Source: Membranipora membranacea
Taxonomy: Eukaryota > Bryozoa > Gymnolaemata > Cheilostomatida > Membraniporidae
Direction: 5' to 3'
DNA length: 64,000 bases
Assembly (NCBI GenBank): GCA_914767715.1
Contig: OU612066.1
Span: forward strand, 18,202,283-18,266,282
Of the stretch, positions 35,501 through 46,821 are shown piece after piece. Numbering within the stretch: position 1 is the first letter of the stretch; every line of letters begins with the position of its first letter. Made by a program: the position numbers and the translations under genes. The notes beneath the pieces were generated by a model, which worked only from the letters and a program-made list of their open reading frames with translations, was not told the origin of the DNA and ran no database searches.

Positions 35501-38500
35501 TAAAACACACTATTTAGTTGGTGGTGCTTATAGCATTCTAACGATATAATATGTGATGCCTATGTTACAATTTACCTCCATATGGTCAGCGTCGTTCTCC
35601 ATTCTCTCCCCCTTTATTTTCTCAGGATCTTGTATTTTCTTGGCCACCACCGCTGTGATAATCGTCGTCTTTCCTGTCTTCTTCTCGCTCTTCTCACCAT
35701 CATCCATTTTAGGCTGTGGATAATAAGTAATAACTAAAACTAGTATTCAATTTTTATTTTCCGATCTTTTGAGGTGATAAAGAAACATAGAACTTATAAG
35801 GCAGTTAGTGCAGACTCACACTTGTTTATGAATATTCTCTGACTAATGTGTGTCATGCGGGTCCTTCTCACCGACACAACATTGAAATACTCAGTATATA
35901 TCAGACAAGGCCCCGCTATGTGGTCTGAATCTCACACTATTTCTGTGGAAGCTTGAGACTCAAGTTTCTTCTAGTTGGGTTGAAAAATTTCGAATTATCT
36001 AGATTAAAATTTTAAACTGTGAAATGGGGTGTCAGGGTACACGGGAAGTTTTATTGAAATAGATTTACTCAATACGAATTTGTACATTCTCATTCTGTAA
36101 AGTTATCTTAGCTAATCTAAATATGATCACAAAATACTTTATTTGTGGAACCGATTATGTAATCAACACTCACCGAGCCGGCACGACTGTCCGTCTTTTT
36201 GTCTGACTCAAGATCCTAAAAAAAAGGTAACCAATCATCATTTTAGACATAAGACGTTTAACCATAGACTAAATATTAAGTCTATGTATTTATCACATAA
36301 ATTACAACACAGTGAATAACCTGAAGGTCTTGTTAATAGTTGCAGTGTCAGTGTCAACTGGGTAACTTCAACCAAAATTTAATTTTTTTAAAAATATCTT
36401 TTGAAATAATTGCTGCAGGTTGATAGCAACAAACCAAGGGCAATATTATTTGAAATGATAAAAAAACATTAACCCAAACCTTCATAAAAGCATCTAATGG
36501 GTCATCGTCGCTATCAGAGTTTTGTGCTCCTGCCCCATTATTGTCGTCTTCATCGTCATCATCTTCAAGATTCCAAGCTTTGGAAGTCGGCAGTATCACC
36601 TGTAATATTAAGTCTCACTATAGACACCCGCCAATGTGTTCTACATTATACGGCATCATGATCATTATGAATTGCTATTATAAAGACTTTTTATTGGGCT
36701 ATGGTTTGATGTCTGCAGATACCAGCAATTCATTCGTGGAATATGAATAGAATCTACAGGCATAATTAGTGCGTGCCAGACATGGCCGTCTCATCTCATG
36801 TATCACGTCTACTACGTCCTGGTCTCCGTGGCTCAGGTGGTTTTTATCAACTAAACAAAACAATGAGAAGATACGACTTAACCAACACAACTTGTAGTAT
36901 ATATAAATATATATATATATATAAATATATATATAAATATATATATATATAAAACAACAGTACCTTTTTGGTACTTTCTCATCTCAACTGAAACTGGGCC
37001 ACAGGCTGTTTTTGAACCAAGAACAGTATTCTAAATTAGACTGAGAAGTCTAGAATGATACCAAAAACATGATTCCTTCACAATCACTTTAATAAATCTT
37101 CTTACCACAGGTGCTTCCGTTTTTCCTTTGTTCTTTTCCTTACGCCATTTCTCTATCCTTTCTCTCCTTTTCTGCATTTCATCTTCAAGTTTGGCCTTCT
37201 CTGCTTCCTGTGCATGAAACAAAGGACTAGTAATAACTCAATGAAAAATAACACACCATTTACTCTCCCAAAGAGTGTAAACATTCTCAGGTGTCACATA
37301 ATGGTATTTTATTTGTGAAGTAAAAAAAAACTAAGGGTGAAGAGCACAATGTGAAAAAATCCATTCACTTTACAGCCTAGGTTGTCTTTTAAAAGAAACA
37401 AAACCATCTAGTCCATTGAATGATCTTGATAGGGGAGAAATAATGTCAAGCCTTCGTTTATTGAAAAGGGTCAGTCTTATTAGAAAAGTGGGTATGTGAC
37501 CTTAGTAAATCGAATATTGTTAGATCATGGGGCAAATAAAATATTTAAACATTTTACAAGCTGGTATTTTTATCAAGCCTATCACTAGAAATGATGAATT
37601 GTTGCTGACATTAAATGTAATTATTAGTATTATTATGTTCCGAAATTGAAAACAAACAAGCTTGTGGCCAGCCTTTATCTCCTAATTATACAAAGATTGA
37701 ATTAGTATAGGAATTTACAAACATAACAAATTGTTCATGAGATAACCTCAGCAGGTACACAATAGGAAGTACTTTGAATTACAAAGCTTCAATTATAAAA
37801 ATATGTAGCGATATGGGTTACTCCTATATATTAGAAACTTATTGTTATTCCAGCCCTGTGCACTAATATCTGGATATTATTACCTAGTTTTTGTCACAGC
37901 ACATGATGGTAGGGCATAGTAGTGTTACTGCAATTTGGTCTACAGGCTGTTTTATCTCATATTCCCTAACGACTTTTCAGACAGAGATCTTTAAAACCAA
38001 ACATGGCCTAGTAAGACTGATACTGATGTGATACATTATGTGTTAAATCTTACAGTATTTAGTTCAGTTGAGTCAGAGCCGATAGCTCCTTCTATCACAA
38101 GCTTCTTCTCATCCTTCTTTTCCTTTTCTTTACTCCTGGATCTTGATCTCTTTTTCCTGCTGGTAAAAATCAAACAAATGGTCTTATCTGCATTATCCAA
38201 TCTCAGATGTTCCCATATCGGATCAAATCAGCATAAAACCAGAAAGACCATACTGGGGCTCCCTCAACACTCATACCTAGAAATGTCCGAGAGATAGAAG
38301 CCTGAGTCAAGCGAATTATTTTTTTTTGTGAAGTAATAGGAAAAATGAAAACTTATAGCAAATGTCACCTCACACCTATTACTACTAAAATTTCTGCAGT
38401 AACAAAAGGCATTAATACAGATTGCTTTGAACACAGTCAGGGCATATCGATAATAATACCTCGACAGCCTCAGCCTGTTTAGCCTGGATCGAGTGGCCTG

Positions 38501-39463
38501 GTTATGAGGACGACAATAGTCAGTCAGTCATAACATTATCTGCATCTGACATTATTTATTAAATGTTGCCGTAAAAGTCTTATGGAAAGTCAATCTAAGA
38601 TTTACTTTGCTCAAAGGCAAATATTTCCATATAGTTGTTAAGAATGTTTGACCAACCTGTCTTTACGTTCAGCAGACCTACTCCTCTTCCTCTCTCTTGA
38701 TTTGTTTCTTCTCCTCTCTCTAGACCTTGAGCGCCTAGACCTGTCTCTACTTCTGTCACGACTTCTAGATCGCCTTCTTGGTTTGCGATCTCTCTCCCTT
38801 GAACGAGATCGTCTGCTTGATGAAGATTTTTTGTCTGACTTCCTATCAGATGGAGAGCGTGAACGGCTACGAGACTTACTCCTTTTTCTGTATGATCTAT
38901 ATATGAAGACAAAAAGCGCACCAATATAATAATATTATCATGGACAGGGTTTTAGCAAGGAAGAAAAGACAAGTGGAGTCTAATTATGCTTAGGCCTTTG
39001 TTTTATGCCTTCCCAGGAAGCAATAAATGAGACAGATATAATTCAAATGCCAACTTATTTTGATGATAGAAACAAACTTCAATCCTTGGCTGCAGCACAC
39101 AACAACATAATGCTGATGATGTGGTTACTCACTGTCTTCAATTTCATTGACCATACAATACATACTTGGTATGGCAATGATACATACATACATGTTTTTG
39201 TTTGCAATGTTGTATGTAAAATACAGTAACATTGCAAACAAAAACATGTAGGTCCCTATGTATTGTATGTATCATTGCTATACCAAGACTCCTTGGCCAT
39301 ACTAAGGAGTGCATCATACATAAAAAATTCTTGCAAGGGCCATGTTTAACCTTTGTTAACAATAAGTGGATGACAAGCAATTTTTATTATATAAAACAAA
39401 ACCAAGATAAATAGATTAAATATATTATTATAACAATATTACTTACCTGTTTTCCCTTGGCAT
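26547..39463 (-). CDS. DDX46: Spliceosomal DEAD-box helicase DDX46 (Prp5)
   Basis: Twenty-one exons, all GT-AG and in phase, give 992 aa (human about 1031). Right to left the exons are 39463-39447, 38896-38657, 38156-38054, 37207-37106, 36599-36480, 36215-36174, 35713-35576, 35127-34962, 34263-34143, 33881-33706, 33355-33155, 32736-32489, 31556-31446, 31146-31030, 30602-30499, 30053-29891, 29417-29268, 28900-28816, 28427-28258, 27885-27721, 26786-26547. Order of parts: an RS-rich N-terminus starting [20 protein letters not shown]; an acidic stretch [25 protein letters not shown] motif PTPIQ; Walker A AKTGSGKT (377-384); PTREL; TPGRM; DEAD (490-493); SAT (521-523); ARGLD; HRCGRTGR (666-673). 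The C-terminus carries the KH-like tail ending [17 protein letters not shown], nearly identical to animal DDX46. Known role: ATPase linking U1 and U2 snRNPs and remodelling U2 at the branch point. HRCGR replaces the usual HRAGR or HRIGR. Confidence 0.96.
29761..29782 (+). repeat. Relative of the 739-812 foldback arm
   Basis: ACAAAGCTTCTCAAGACAGG plus CT matches the reverse complement of the 741-762 arm with about one mismatch. A pyrimidine-rich CCTCCCGCCCCACTCC stretch lies before it, as beside the other copy. It lies in a DDX46 intron (29418-29890). Confidence 0.45.
34425..34467. repeat. Near-perfect short hairpin in DDX46 intron
   Basis: Arms AGTTGCCTTTTCTCTGAAC (34425-34443) and GTTCAGAGAGAAGGCAACT (34449-34467) pair with one mismatch over 19 bases around a 5-base loop. 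It lies in intron 34264-34961 of DDX46. A perfect 16-base palindrome, ATCTGAAGCTTCAGAT, lies 27 bases before it at 34382-34397. It may be a foldback element or a transcribed hairpin; the loop is short for an animal miRNA precursor. Confidence 0.65.
36898..36952. repeat. AT-dinucleotide microsatellite in DDX46 intron
   Basis: Repeated TATATATAAATATATATA units lie in the DDX46 intron 36600-37105. No other structure was seen there. Confidence 0.75.
39164..39288. repeat. Long imperfect foldback in DDX46 intron 1
   Basis: The left arm 39164-39211 (ACTTGGTATGGCAATGATAC, then TTTTTGTTTGCAATGTT) is matched in reverse by 39228-39288 (AACATTGCAAACAAAAACAT, then ATCATTGCTATACCAAG). The 16-base loop is GTATGTAAAATACAGT. 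The right arm carries an extra block of about 14 bases around 39251-39264. The structure is about 125 bp and lies in intron 1 (38897-39446), close to the promoter. It is probably a MITE-type element. Confidence 0.7.
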
Positions 39464-40429
39464 GATTTACTTGTATAAAATTAGCTATTATTTTAGTACA
39501 TAACTGTTTTCACCAATTACTAAACATTCAATGTGTGATGTGCTTTTTAATCTGTGACTGCTCTGCCCTTAAGATCATAAATGATATATTTAATTTGTAG
39601 TTCTTTTTTTTGAAAAATTTCTTTTCGTTTGAAGAATGAGCTAAAACTGACTCGCTAAAATAGATCATATAGATAGACTCTTCAATGGAAATCATATAGA
39701 AGAGTGTAATTGTAGACCTAGAGAAAGTTTATAACCATAGTTCTAGAAAGAACTTTTATGCGAGACTCTAATGTAGAGTCCCACAATATAAAATTAGTTA
39801 GAAAACACGTGCACCAACAAGAAATTTGTGAAATTGGTAAGAAGAGAAAAGTAAGTCTAGATGTTATATTACTAGTAAATCCTTATTCCATTTACTTATC
39901 TCTTAACTACACTTCATAATCAATTTTAATATACTGAAATTTTTAGACCGGTCCATTACTTAATATGGCCAATCAATAGACAAGACCAAGTTGCATTAAA
40001 TACAGGAGCTGCCAGTCTGAGTCTAGTAGTAATCACTGTCTGTCAGGTTGTTGAAAAGTTGCACCTACCCACTACTCTATACTAACTATAAATAGTACTT
40101 TACTTCTATTAGTAGTCCTAATACAGGCCAGTAGGTAGAGTACTTACTCTACAAGTAGTACTTACAAGAGTACTTACAAGTAGTAGATTTTTCAACTTTT
40201 TGCTGAGTTGGTCAACAAAGGAAAGGTAAACTTGTCCCACCTGTGACCTCACCTAGGACTAGGTCTACTAGCTAGGGCTAGACCTACTCAACTTACTACA
40301 GCAGTGCAGTATACTACAAAAGTGATGATTTTTTGCTGTTATGTTAAACTTGAATTTTTTTAACTTTTAGACTTTTATTGTACCAGTCCAGTCTCTATCT
40401 AGTAAAGAAAGTTCTCGATTGTCTGCAAT
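39464..40429. promoter_or_regulatory. Shared divergent promoter region, DDX46 / GAR1
   Basis: The two start codons are 966 bases apart on opposite strands, so both promoters must lie here unless 5' UTR introns extend further. No coding sequence is seen. Near 40125-40190 the motif TAGAGTACTTACTC / AGTAGTACTTACAAG is repeated several times close to the GAR1 side. I see no convincing TATA box at either end. Confidence 0.55.
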
Positions 40430-42517
40430 ATGTCTTTTAGAGGTGAGATATTATGGTTTAACATGTGATTGTAAAATGTGCGCTGAAAGTCAGTCAGCTA
40501 TTCTAAATACTACAATATATGAGGCCATGAGAAGGTTTAAAGTGAGCGTCATAACATACGCTTACTGTGAGTTACAATTTCGTTACTAACAAACCCTATA
40601 TTTTGGATTTTATGAGTGACTATAACAATTAATATATCTGTAGGACGAGGCGGTGGCCGAGGTGGCGGCGGATTCAGCCGAGGAGGAGGTCGCGGCGGCC
40701 GAGGAGGTTTTGGTGGTAAGAGATTCGATGAGGGTCCCCCAGATTACGTAGAGGGTAAGTAATATGAATATCACAGGCTTGTTTGATATGCGTTACTACT
40801 ACGGTACTGAACTTCATTATTATGCTTAATTTTGGATTAAGTTTTGCTTTCATAATAACTTGAATAATTAAGACTGACTTGACAAGTAGTATTGTCAGCA
40901 AATGTGAAGACATCACCTCATATAAAACTATGAAGCAATATGTGTATATGTTATAAGTGCCTCATGTTATCTGTGTCAGGAAGAGCCAGATGCAAATTTT
41001 TAACGACAACATCCTGACCTACTTGAATATGGTCACCATACATAATGAAAATCAAACTTCACTCTGCCTGATCTAAATTGTAGAAGTCGGAGTGATGTCA
41101 CATCCCTGTGAAGACGAGCTCGTAGTCAAATGTACACACAAAAAAGTACCATACTTCAACGCACCCATATACCTAGAAAACAAAACGCAAATAGGAAAGA
41201 TTGATGAGATACTTGGACCAATTACAGATTTTGTATCCTTTTCCACACGCACATCATCAGCCACTGAATGATATTCTATGGGTTTGAGGCGGTTAATTTG
41301 ATGGTCATTTAGTTGGATATGGGATGCAATTCTAAACACAAGAAATCATAGCACTATGTTCAATGAGTTTTAGACGGAGCCCTTATAAAGAATGTTAAAC
41401 AATATGCGTAATGAAACCATATGTCGAGAAAACAAAGAGCAAATTATTCCTCTTTTGCTTTTTAGCAAGCAAGTTTGTGTGACAACTGTCCCATTTTACT
41501 GTTCACATTTCCTTGACTGTTATGGTCAGTATTTCAGTGTCAAACTCTCAGACAACATGAAAGCATCATCCTTCAAAAAATTACAAAAGGTGGGTCACTA
41601 GTAACTATGGAAAGTGTTGCCAAAGTGTTGCTTGTATGCCCATGTAAGGCATGTTAAAGACTACCCATAAACCAATGCAATTTTAGTCAAGCAGTTATTT
41701 ATGATAAATATTTGTCAGATGTACATGGTAAAAAAATTAAATGGTCTTCTGGGTATGGATTATTGATGTTGGGAAGGGAAGGTAACTCCTACACTCTGAA
41801 TTATGATTAACATGCGTTGCTCTTAAAGAATATAGCTGATATGAAAAAATGTTAATGTGGAGGCACTGCTCTGTTCTTGAGGGTATACAGTTATTCAATA
41901 TTTTATTCGAGACTCATCCTTATTACAGCTTTTCATCAACCCACAAAAGACCTTACCAATGGACATGTTTACAAATCCAAGAAAGCCTGGAGGTAGAGGA
42001 GGAGGCCGTGGTAGAGGAGGAGGCCGTGGAGGCGGCATGAGGGGAGGACGAGGTATGTGTATGAGAACACAATAAAAAGTGATAAAAGTTGCATACGATG
42101 ACAAGAGCTCTGCTTTTAGTGAATGTCACAAAAACGGAAATTGTTAAAAATTGTAAATTCTGCTTATACCTTATGGAGTTATCAGAAAAAAATCAGTTTA
42201 AGCATATTGCACTGTCAGTTGATGGATGAAACATGAATCAACGCTCTTCGTCATCCTGTGTCAACGAGCAAGATGCGTTGTACTTCGGGGATAAAGGACA
42301 GATAAATCCAGATTTTTTTACATAATTTGTATATTTGCTGCAATGATCATAAAATTGATTTTTTTCAGGTGGTGGATTCTCACCACGCGGAGGACGGGGA
42401 GGATTCTCTCCCCGTGGTGGTGGTGGTAGAGGGGGTTTCTCACCAAGGGGAGGTGGCTTCAACAGAGGGGGCGGTGGCGGATTCAGTAGAGGAGGCGGTG
42501 GCCGAGGAAGTTATTAA
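40430..42517 (+). CDS. GAR1: H/ACA snoRNP subunit GAR1
   Basis: Six exons (40430-40442, 40644-40754, 41084-41232, 41530-41589, 41929-42052, 42369-42517) give 201 aa. The N-terminus [20 protein letters not shown] is a glycine-arginine-rich (GAR) domain. The central conserved Gar1/Naf1 fold includes [31 protein letters not shown] and [20 protein letters not shown], nearly the same as human GAR1. A second GAR domain, with repeated GGFSPRGG units, runs to the stop after GRGSY. The protein binds dyskerin in box H/ACA RNPs, which pseudouridylate rRNA and snRNA, and acts in nucleoli and Cajal bodies. Exon 1 has only four complete codons; the start was chosen because MSFRG is the conserved GAR1 N-terminus. 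Confidence 0.96.
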
Positions 42518-43176
42518 TGCTCACATTATTGTTTATTCACATTACATTGTTAAGCTTAGTGTTCTTTTGCAATAATGTATAGATTTCCAGACAGACATGT
42601 CGGAATACTATCTGACTGCTAAGCTTTGAAGACGTGGGAAGGAACCTATTATGTCTTGTTCTTTTTTGCTGATGGGAAAAAGTCAATTTTGAGCAGTCTC
42701 ATACATATGAATTGGTATTTTTAACCCTCTTGTACAGTCCATATTTTAACAAATAAACACAGATATCATAACCATGATTCACTTTTGTAATTTTAGTGGT
42801 AGTAAAACATGTTTTATTGACAATAAAATAATCAATGATAAAATCTGGAATAGTGCAGTAAAAAACAGGTTGTGTGTTTGGTATGGTAAAAGAGTAGTGA
42901 TACAAAAAGTGATAGGAAAAATCTTTGGAAGCTCAGATACTATATACATATTAATGGGGGCTGTGCAAACCACTTATAGCGGCCATAAAGCTGGTTCCAC
43001 AGCTGCTTGAGTGTAAAAGCTCACAATAACCTTGTTCAATGACATATATCGTTCAATATCATTTTGGATAAGGGAGTTTCTCTAGATATAAATTTAGTAA
43101 TTACTAATAGTGGTGTTAATACCTGTCACCAAATACAGATGTAAAGAGATAAACTCCACAGGTTTGTCGAGATTTT
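42518..43176. other. Convergent 3' spacer, GAR1 and SIVA
   Basis: Two converging genes end here 660 bases apart. AATAAA occurs on the plus strand at 42752-42757 and again at 42822-42827, and on the minus strand at 42818-42813. The open frames here on both strands are short and unrelated to known families. Confidence 0.6.
42812..42828. terminator. Palindromic poly(A) signal serving both strands
   Basis: TTTTATTGACAATAAAA is a perfect inverted repeat around one central base and reads AATAAA on both strands. It lies 295 bases after the GAR1 stop and about 350 bases after the SIVA stop, so one site could end both transcripts. Confidence 0.5.
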
Positions 43177-44946
43177 CTATACACAGTTGTAACACATCCA
43201 AACCTCATCCGCTGTATCATATCTGCAATAAGAAATGGATTGTCTAATAAGAGCAAATAAAAATGTTCTATTACTGTAATGAGTTAGAGAATAATTCAAT
43301 TTGCCTTTATTACGAGTTGCCCATTCCTGCTGACACGTAAAAGGGTAGAATGTCAATATGCAGGCAAATTGGAGCTAATTTTTATCTACTCCAGCAGAGG
43401 CGCTTTTGAGTATTTTTGAGTATGGTCATATTTAAGTATGGTCATATTTTTGGGTTTTTTTGAGTATTTGAGCATATTTTTGAGTATGGTCTTAATCATA
43501 CTTGATCCACAAATCCTACAATTGAAGATTGTCTCACATGCAATATGCTAAATTTTTTCAACGCTGACTTGTTGAAATGCAAGCATCAGATCTGTTGATA
43601 AGTGTAACATGAAGTGGTAAACCCTTGCAATTAATGATAACAGCCGCAACCATTGTTTTGTATAGAACTGTACATGACTTAGCTTAGATGATGGCAGTCT
43701 AATAATTTTCAAACGAAATTATCCCATATATGGTTTGTTGTAGTTTTATCGTTAAAAACGCTTATTATATTACCTGACAGTTGAGCAATCAGTACAGAAA
43801 GTCTGATAGCATGATTTACATTCCCGGCAGCAGTATTCACAGAGGCATCGCTCACAGTACTGACATATTCTAGGTGTGGAGGGCACATATCTACATGTAC
43901 TACAGGCTATTGGGACAAACATCTGATGCTGGCGTTGAGCTGGAACTGCAAAAATAGTCATCTTGTGTGTGATGCGGTGTTTCAAGCATGCAAATCGAGT
44001 TGGTCTAATTACAAAACTTGCTCCATAAACAAGGTAGGCCTACATTTGTTGACCAATGGACCAGGAACATCAATGGTTTAAGGTCACATTTCTGAATTTC
44101 GAATGTTGGTATATTTGAAAACTTACTGTCTCTCTACTTTAAACTGGTATCTATTGTAAGTTTGTTAATTAGAGATTCAGCTTAATTGATAATTTAAAGC
44201 TCCCTAGTACATGTATCATGGTTATTTGCCCTTACCTGTAGCACATTGATCTGGAGTATATACACCATCTAGCTGTCCACTAAAGTTGAGTTTCCTCTGA
44301 CCAGGTAGAGGTGCTGCGTAGCCATTAGGTGGAGTTACAGGTACCCGCTCCAGCTCTGCTATATTATTGTTACACACTTGTAAGCTATCCTTCCCACCTG
44401 TCCTACTGGCTGCATACATCAGACCAAGTGTTCGCTCTACAAACATAAATAAAAAGGGTATAAATTGTTTATATTCCTTACTGATCGAAATTTTCTTGGT
44501 TATGCGTATCCATCCTTCCGTCAGTTTTGAATGATTGAAAATGAAGATTCAAGAATGGTAGGCCTCCCATTTAGCGAAGCGTATCGTTGATGATTTTTAG
44601 ATGAGACTTCTCTCCTTAGGATTCGCTATGATCTGTTGCCATGATACAATTCACTATTTAATGGGTCTATATAGCAAGCCTTTTAAATTGCCTTCAATTT
44701 ATTATATCCATACTGCCAACTTGCAACAACACTGGCCATAAAACGTGATTACAAGACTGTCTAATTGCTTCATTATGGGTGAACAAGTACCTAAGCAAGT
44801 CCTCTACAAGTTAGTACAAAGTACTCACCATAAACTGATTTCATTTTCTCATGACTCATAACGCCAAGGTTGACTTCTTTCACACTGATGTGGTTCTTAA
44901 GCTGTGGTCTGTTACTGTCGGTGAAAGGGCAGTTCCTCTTAGGCAT
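43177..44946 (-). CDS. SIVA1: Apoptosis regulatory protein SIVA
   Basis: Four exons (44946-44829, 44436-44236, 43945-43774, 43222-43177) give 178 aa (human SIVA 175). The N-terminus MPKRNCPFTDSNRPQLKNHI and the following VNLGVMSHEKMKSVYERTLG match the conserved SIVA start (MPKRxCPF and the helix with YEKTxxLL). The C-terminal third is cysteine-rich (CSTCRY, CQYCERCLCEYCC, CKSC, CTDC, YNCV) and matches the SIVA zinc-binding region. Mammalian SIVA binds TNF-receptor family tails such as CD27 and promotes apoptosis; the same role here is inference. The middle (about 50-105) is divergent. An interspersed TTTTTGAGTATGGTC repeat fills part of intron 3. Confidence 0.92.
43400..43495. repeat. Degenerate tandem repeat in SIVA intron 3
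   Basis: Units like TTTTTGAGTATGGTCATA recur about five times in imperfect form, within the intron 43223-43773. Confidence 0.6.
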
Positions 44947-46821
44947 TATGCTGTCTTGTCTGTAATCTATACTTGATGATTTAGGATGATCTTTTATGTC
45001 TCCACAGAAACTTTTCTGGATTGCCAGAACGCTGTAGACAAACAGAGGGAGAGAAATTAATGGTCAAATTCTACTGTACAGAAGACATGCCATCTGTAGG
45101 TTGTGCAAGTCCAGTTAACGAGTGCCCTAGTGGTATAAAACCAACTATTGCACTTGCATTAACCACAGATAGCCTATGATCATTCTTTACACAATATAAG
45201 CTAGATAGGTACCATAGATACGGCTAGGCCATGTACCTCTGGGACTAACGTGCCTTGACTTTGCCCATGTCCAGTATGATTATCGTGTGTGTTTAGAGTG
45301 GTTGATACTGGACATTGACAAAGCAAAGGCATGAAAGTTCAATGGATGGGCTAGGCCTAGCCAATGTGCAATGAGTTGGCTTTAATTGGTTGGTGGCGGT
45401 AGGTATTCCCAATCCACACACATGTCTACTCCAAAACTGGGTCCTAGGCAATGTTTAGCTGCCCCTCAAGTCAAGGGTTTTGGAGACCTGTCCTGTGGTG
45501 AGCTAATCTAATCAGTTCAAGACAACTCAAGTCATTGATTGGTTCATTCATTGTGATTGTTGGCAAGAACAAGCGAGCCTCATTGGAAAGGCTATGTCAG
45601 CCCTAGCCTGTCAAGACAAGCTAAGCCAGCCCAAGGGTGACTTATTTATATACTAGCTAGAGTATATTCATATCTATCTATATTACTATATATATATATA
45701 TATATATATACATATTTAAAATTTATATAGCCTACTACAACAGTACAGTACATGAAAGCAATTAAAAAGAAAAATAATGATTATTAGGGTTATTATTCAG
45801 TGGCAGGTCGAACAAGAATATAAATTGAAATTCATTCTCACCTTTGCTAATACTGATTTGTACAATAGTGTAATGGAACCTAACCAGTGTAGTTTTGCAC
45901 CAAATGAAGCAAGTATTCATAGGAACTGCGGCAGTCCTATGCAAGTATTTATCTCTGTAAAAATGTGATTTCCCGCGGTTGTGTAAGTTTCTAATTGGGG
46001 CTGCTGTGACAAATAAAGGTATTTGTGGTTTGATTGGTTATTTTGTGTGACCTAATCCTTAGTAAATATCTATATTATTTATGGAAGTTGGGGCCGTATC
46101 CCAAACTCCCCCTGCCTCAAAAAATGGTTAAAGGCCACATTAACATTTTCTGAAAACATGTAAAACTGGAAAACCCATAAAACCTAACTGAAAATGTTAT
46201 AGATACTGTTAATATAATATGTGCCTTGAACATTACTCAATTACTCTTTATCTTCACTCTTTATCTTCAAATTTAACTGTCTGTGGTCTTATTGAGTGGT
46301 TGTAGGGAGTTATAAAATCAGACCCTTTGTGAGAAACTACTAGGCCAGGGCCTGCAGAAATATCATCAGTTATTGTTGTCAATAAAATAATTGAATTTGA
46401 TTTTTATTTATGACTGTGGTGTGGTGATACATATACATTTATATGTCTACATATAGTTTATTTCTGTTTATTGAATAATTAAAAGAACCTAGCCAGCTAT
46501 TGTGTCTGGAGTGTTTTCCCAAGGAGTTACTCCAGTCCTTGGTTTTTCTTGGGTTATGATATATTTATGTATAAATAGATATGTATATAAAACATATATG
46601 TGTGGTGTATTGGGGTTAACCCAGATCAAAGAGCGATTCTTGCCAAGATGATGCTTAGGCCTATGTTTCAGTTCAGTACAGTTTCCTTCTGAAATTTAGC
46701 TTGACGTTGAAGTTATGACATCTGAATTGACATGAGGTATAGTTTTTGAAAGGCGCTACTTCTAGCTGTAGCCAAGATCTGGACCTTGCAAAATATATGT
46801 CTTATCTATTGCAGCTGAACT
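44947..46821. other. Divergent spacer, SIVA and CRAL-TRIO gene
   Basis: This contains both upstream regions. An acceptor-like TATTGCAG ends at 46814, seven bases before the CRAL-TRIO ATG, so that gene probably has a 5' UTR intron and an untranslated exon somewhere here. An inverted repeat (45250-45332), a 14-base palindrome GGCTAGGCCTAGCC (45349-45362) and an AT microsatellite (about 45685-45712) are present. No coding exon is supported. Confidence 0.5.
45250..45332. repeat. Imperfect inverted repeat upstream of SIVA
   Basis: The left arm 45250-45277 (CCTTGACTTTG, then ATGTCCAGTAT) and right arm 45305-45332 (ATACTGGACAT, then CAAAGCAAAGG) pair with a handful of mismatches. A short related sequence TAGCCTGTCAAGACAAGCTA lies at 45604-45623. 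Confidence 0.5.

Noticed and set aside
36699-36890. Possible extra DDX46 exon (IHEMRR region)
   Set aside because: The flanking exons 37207-37106 and 36599-36480 join in phase without it, and the translation does not resemble DDX46.
38648-38929. Leucine-rich open frame (+)
   Set aside because: It is the antisense shadow of the RS-rich DDX46 exon 38896-38657.
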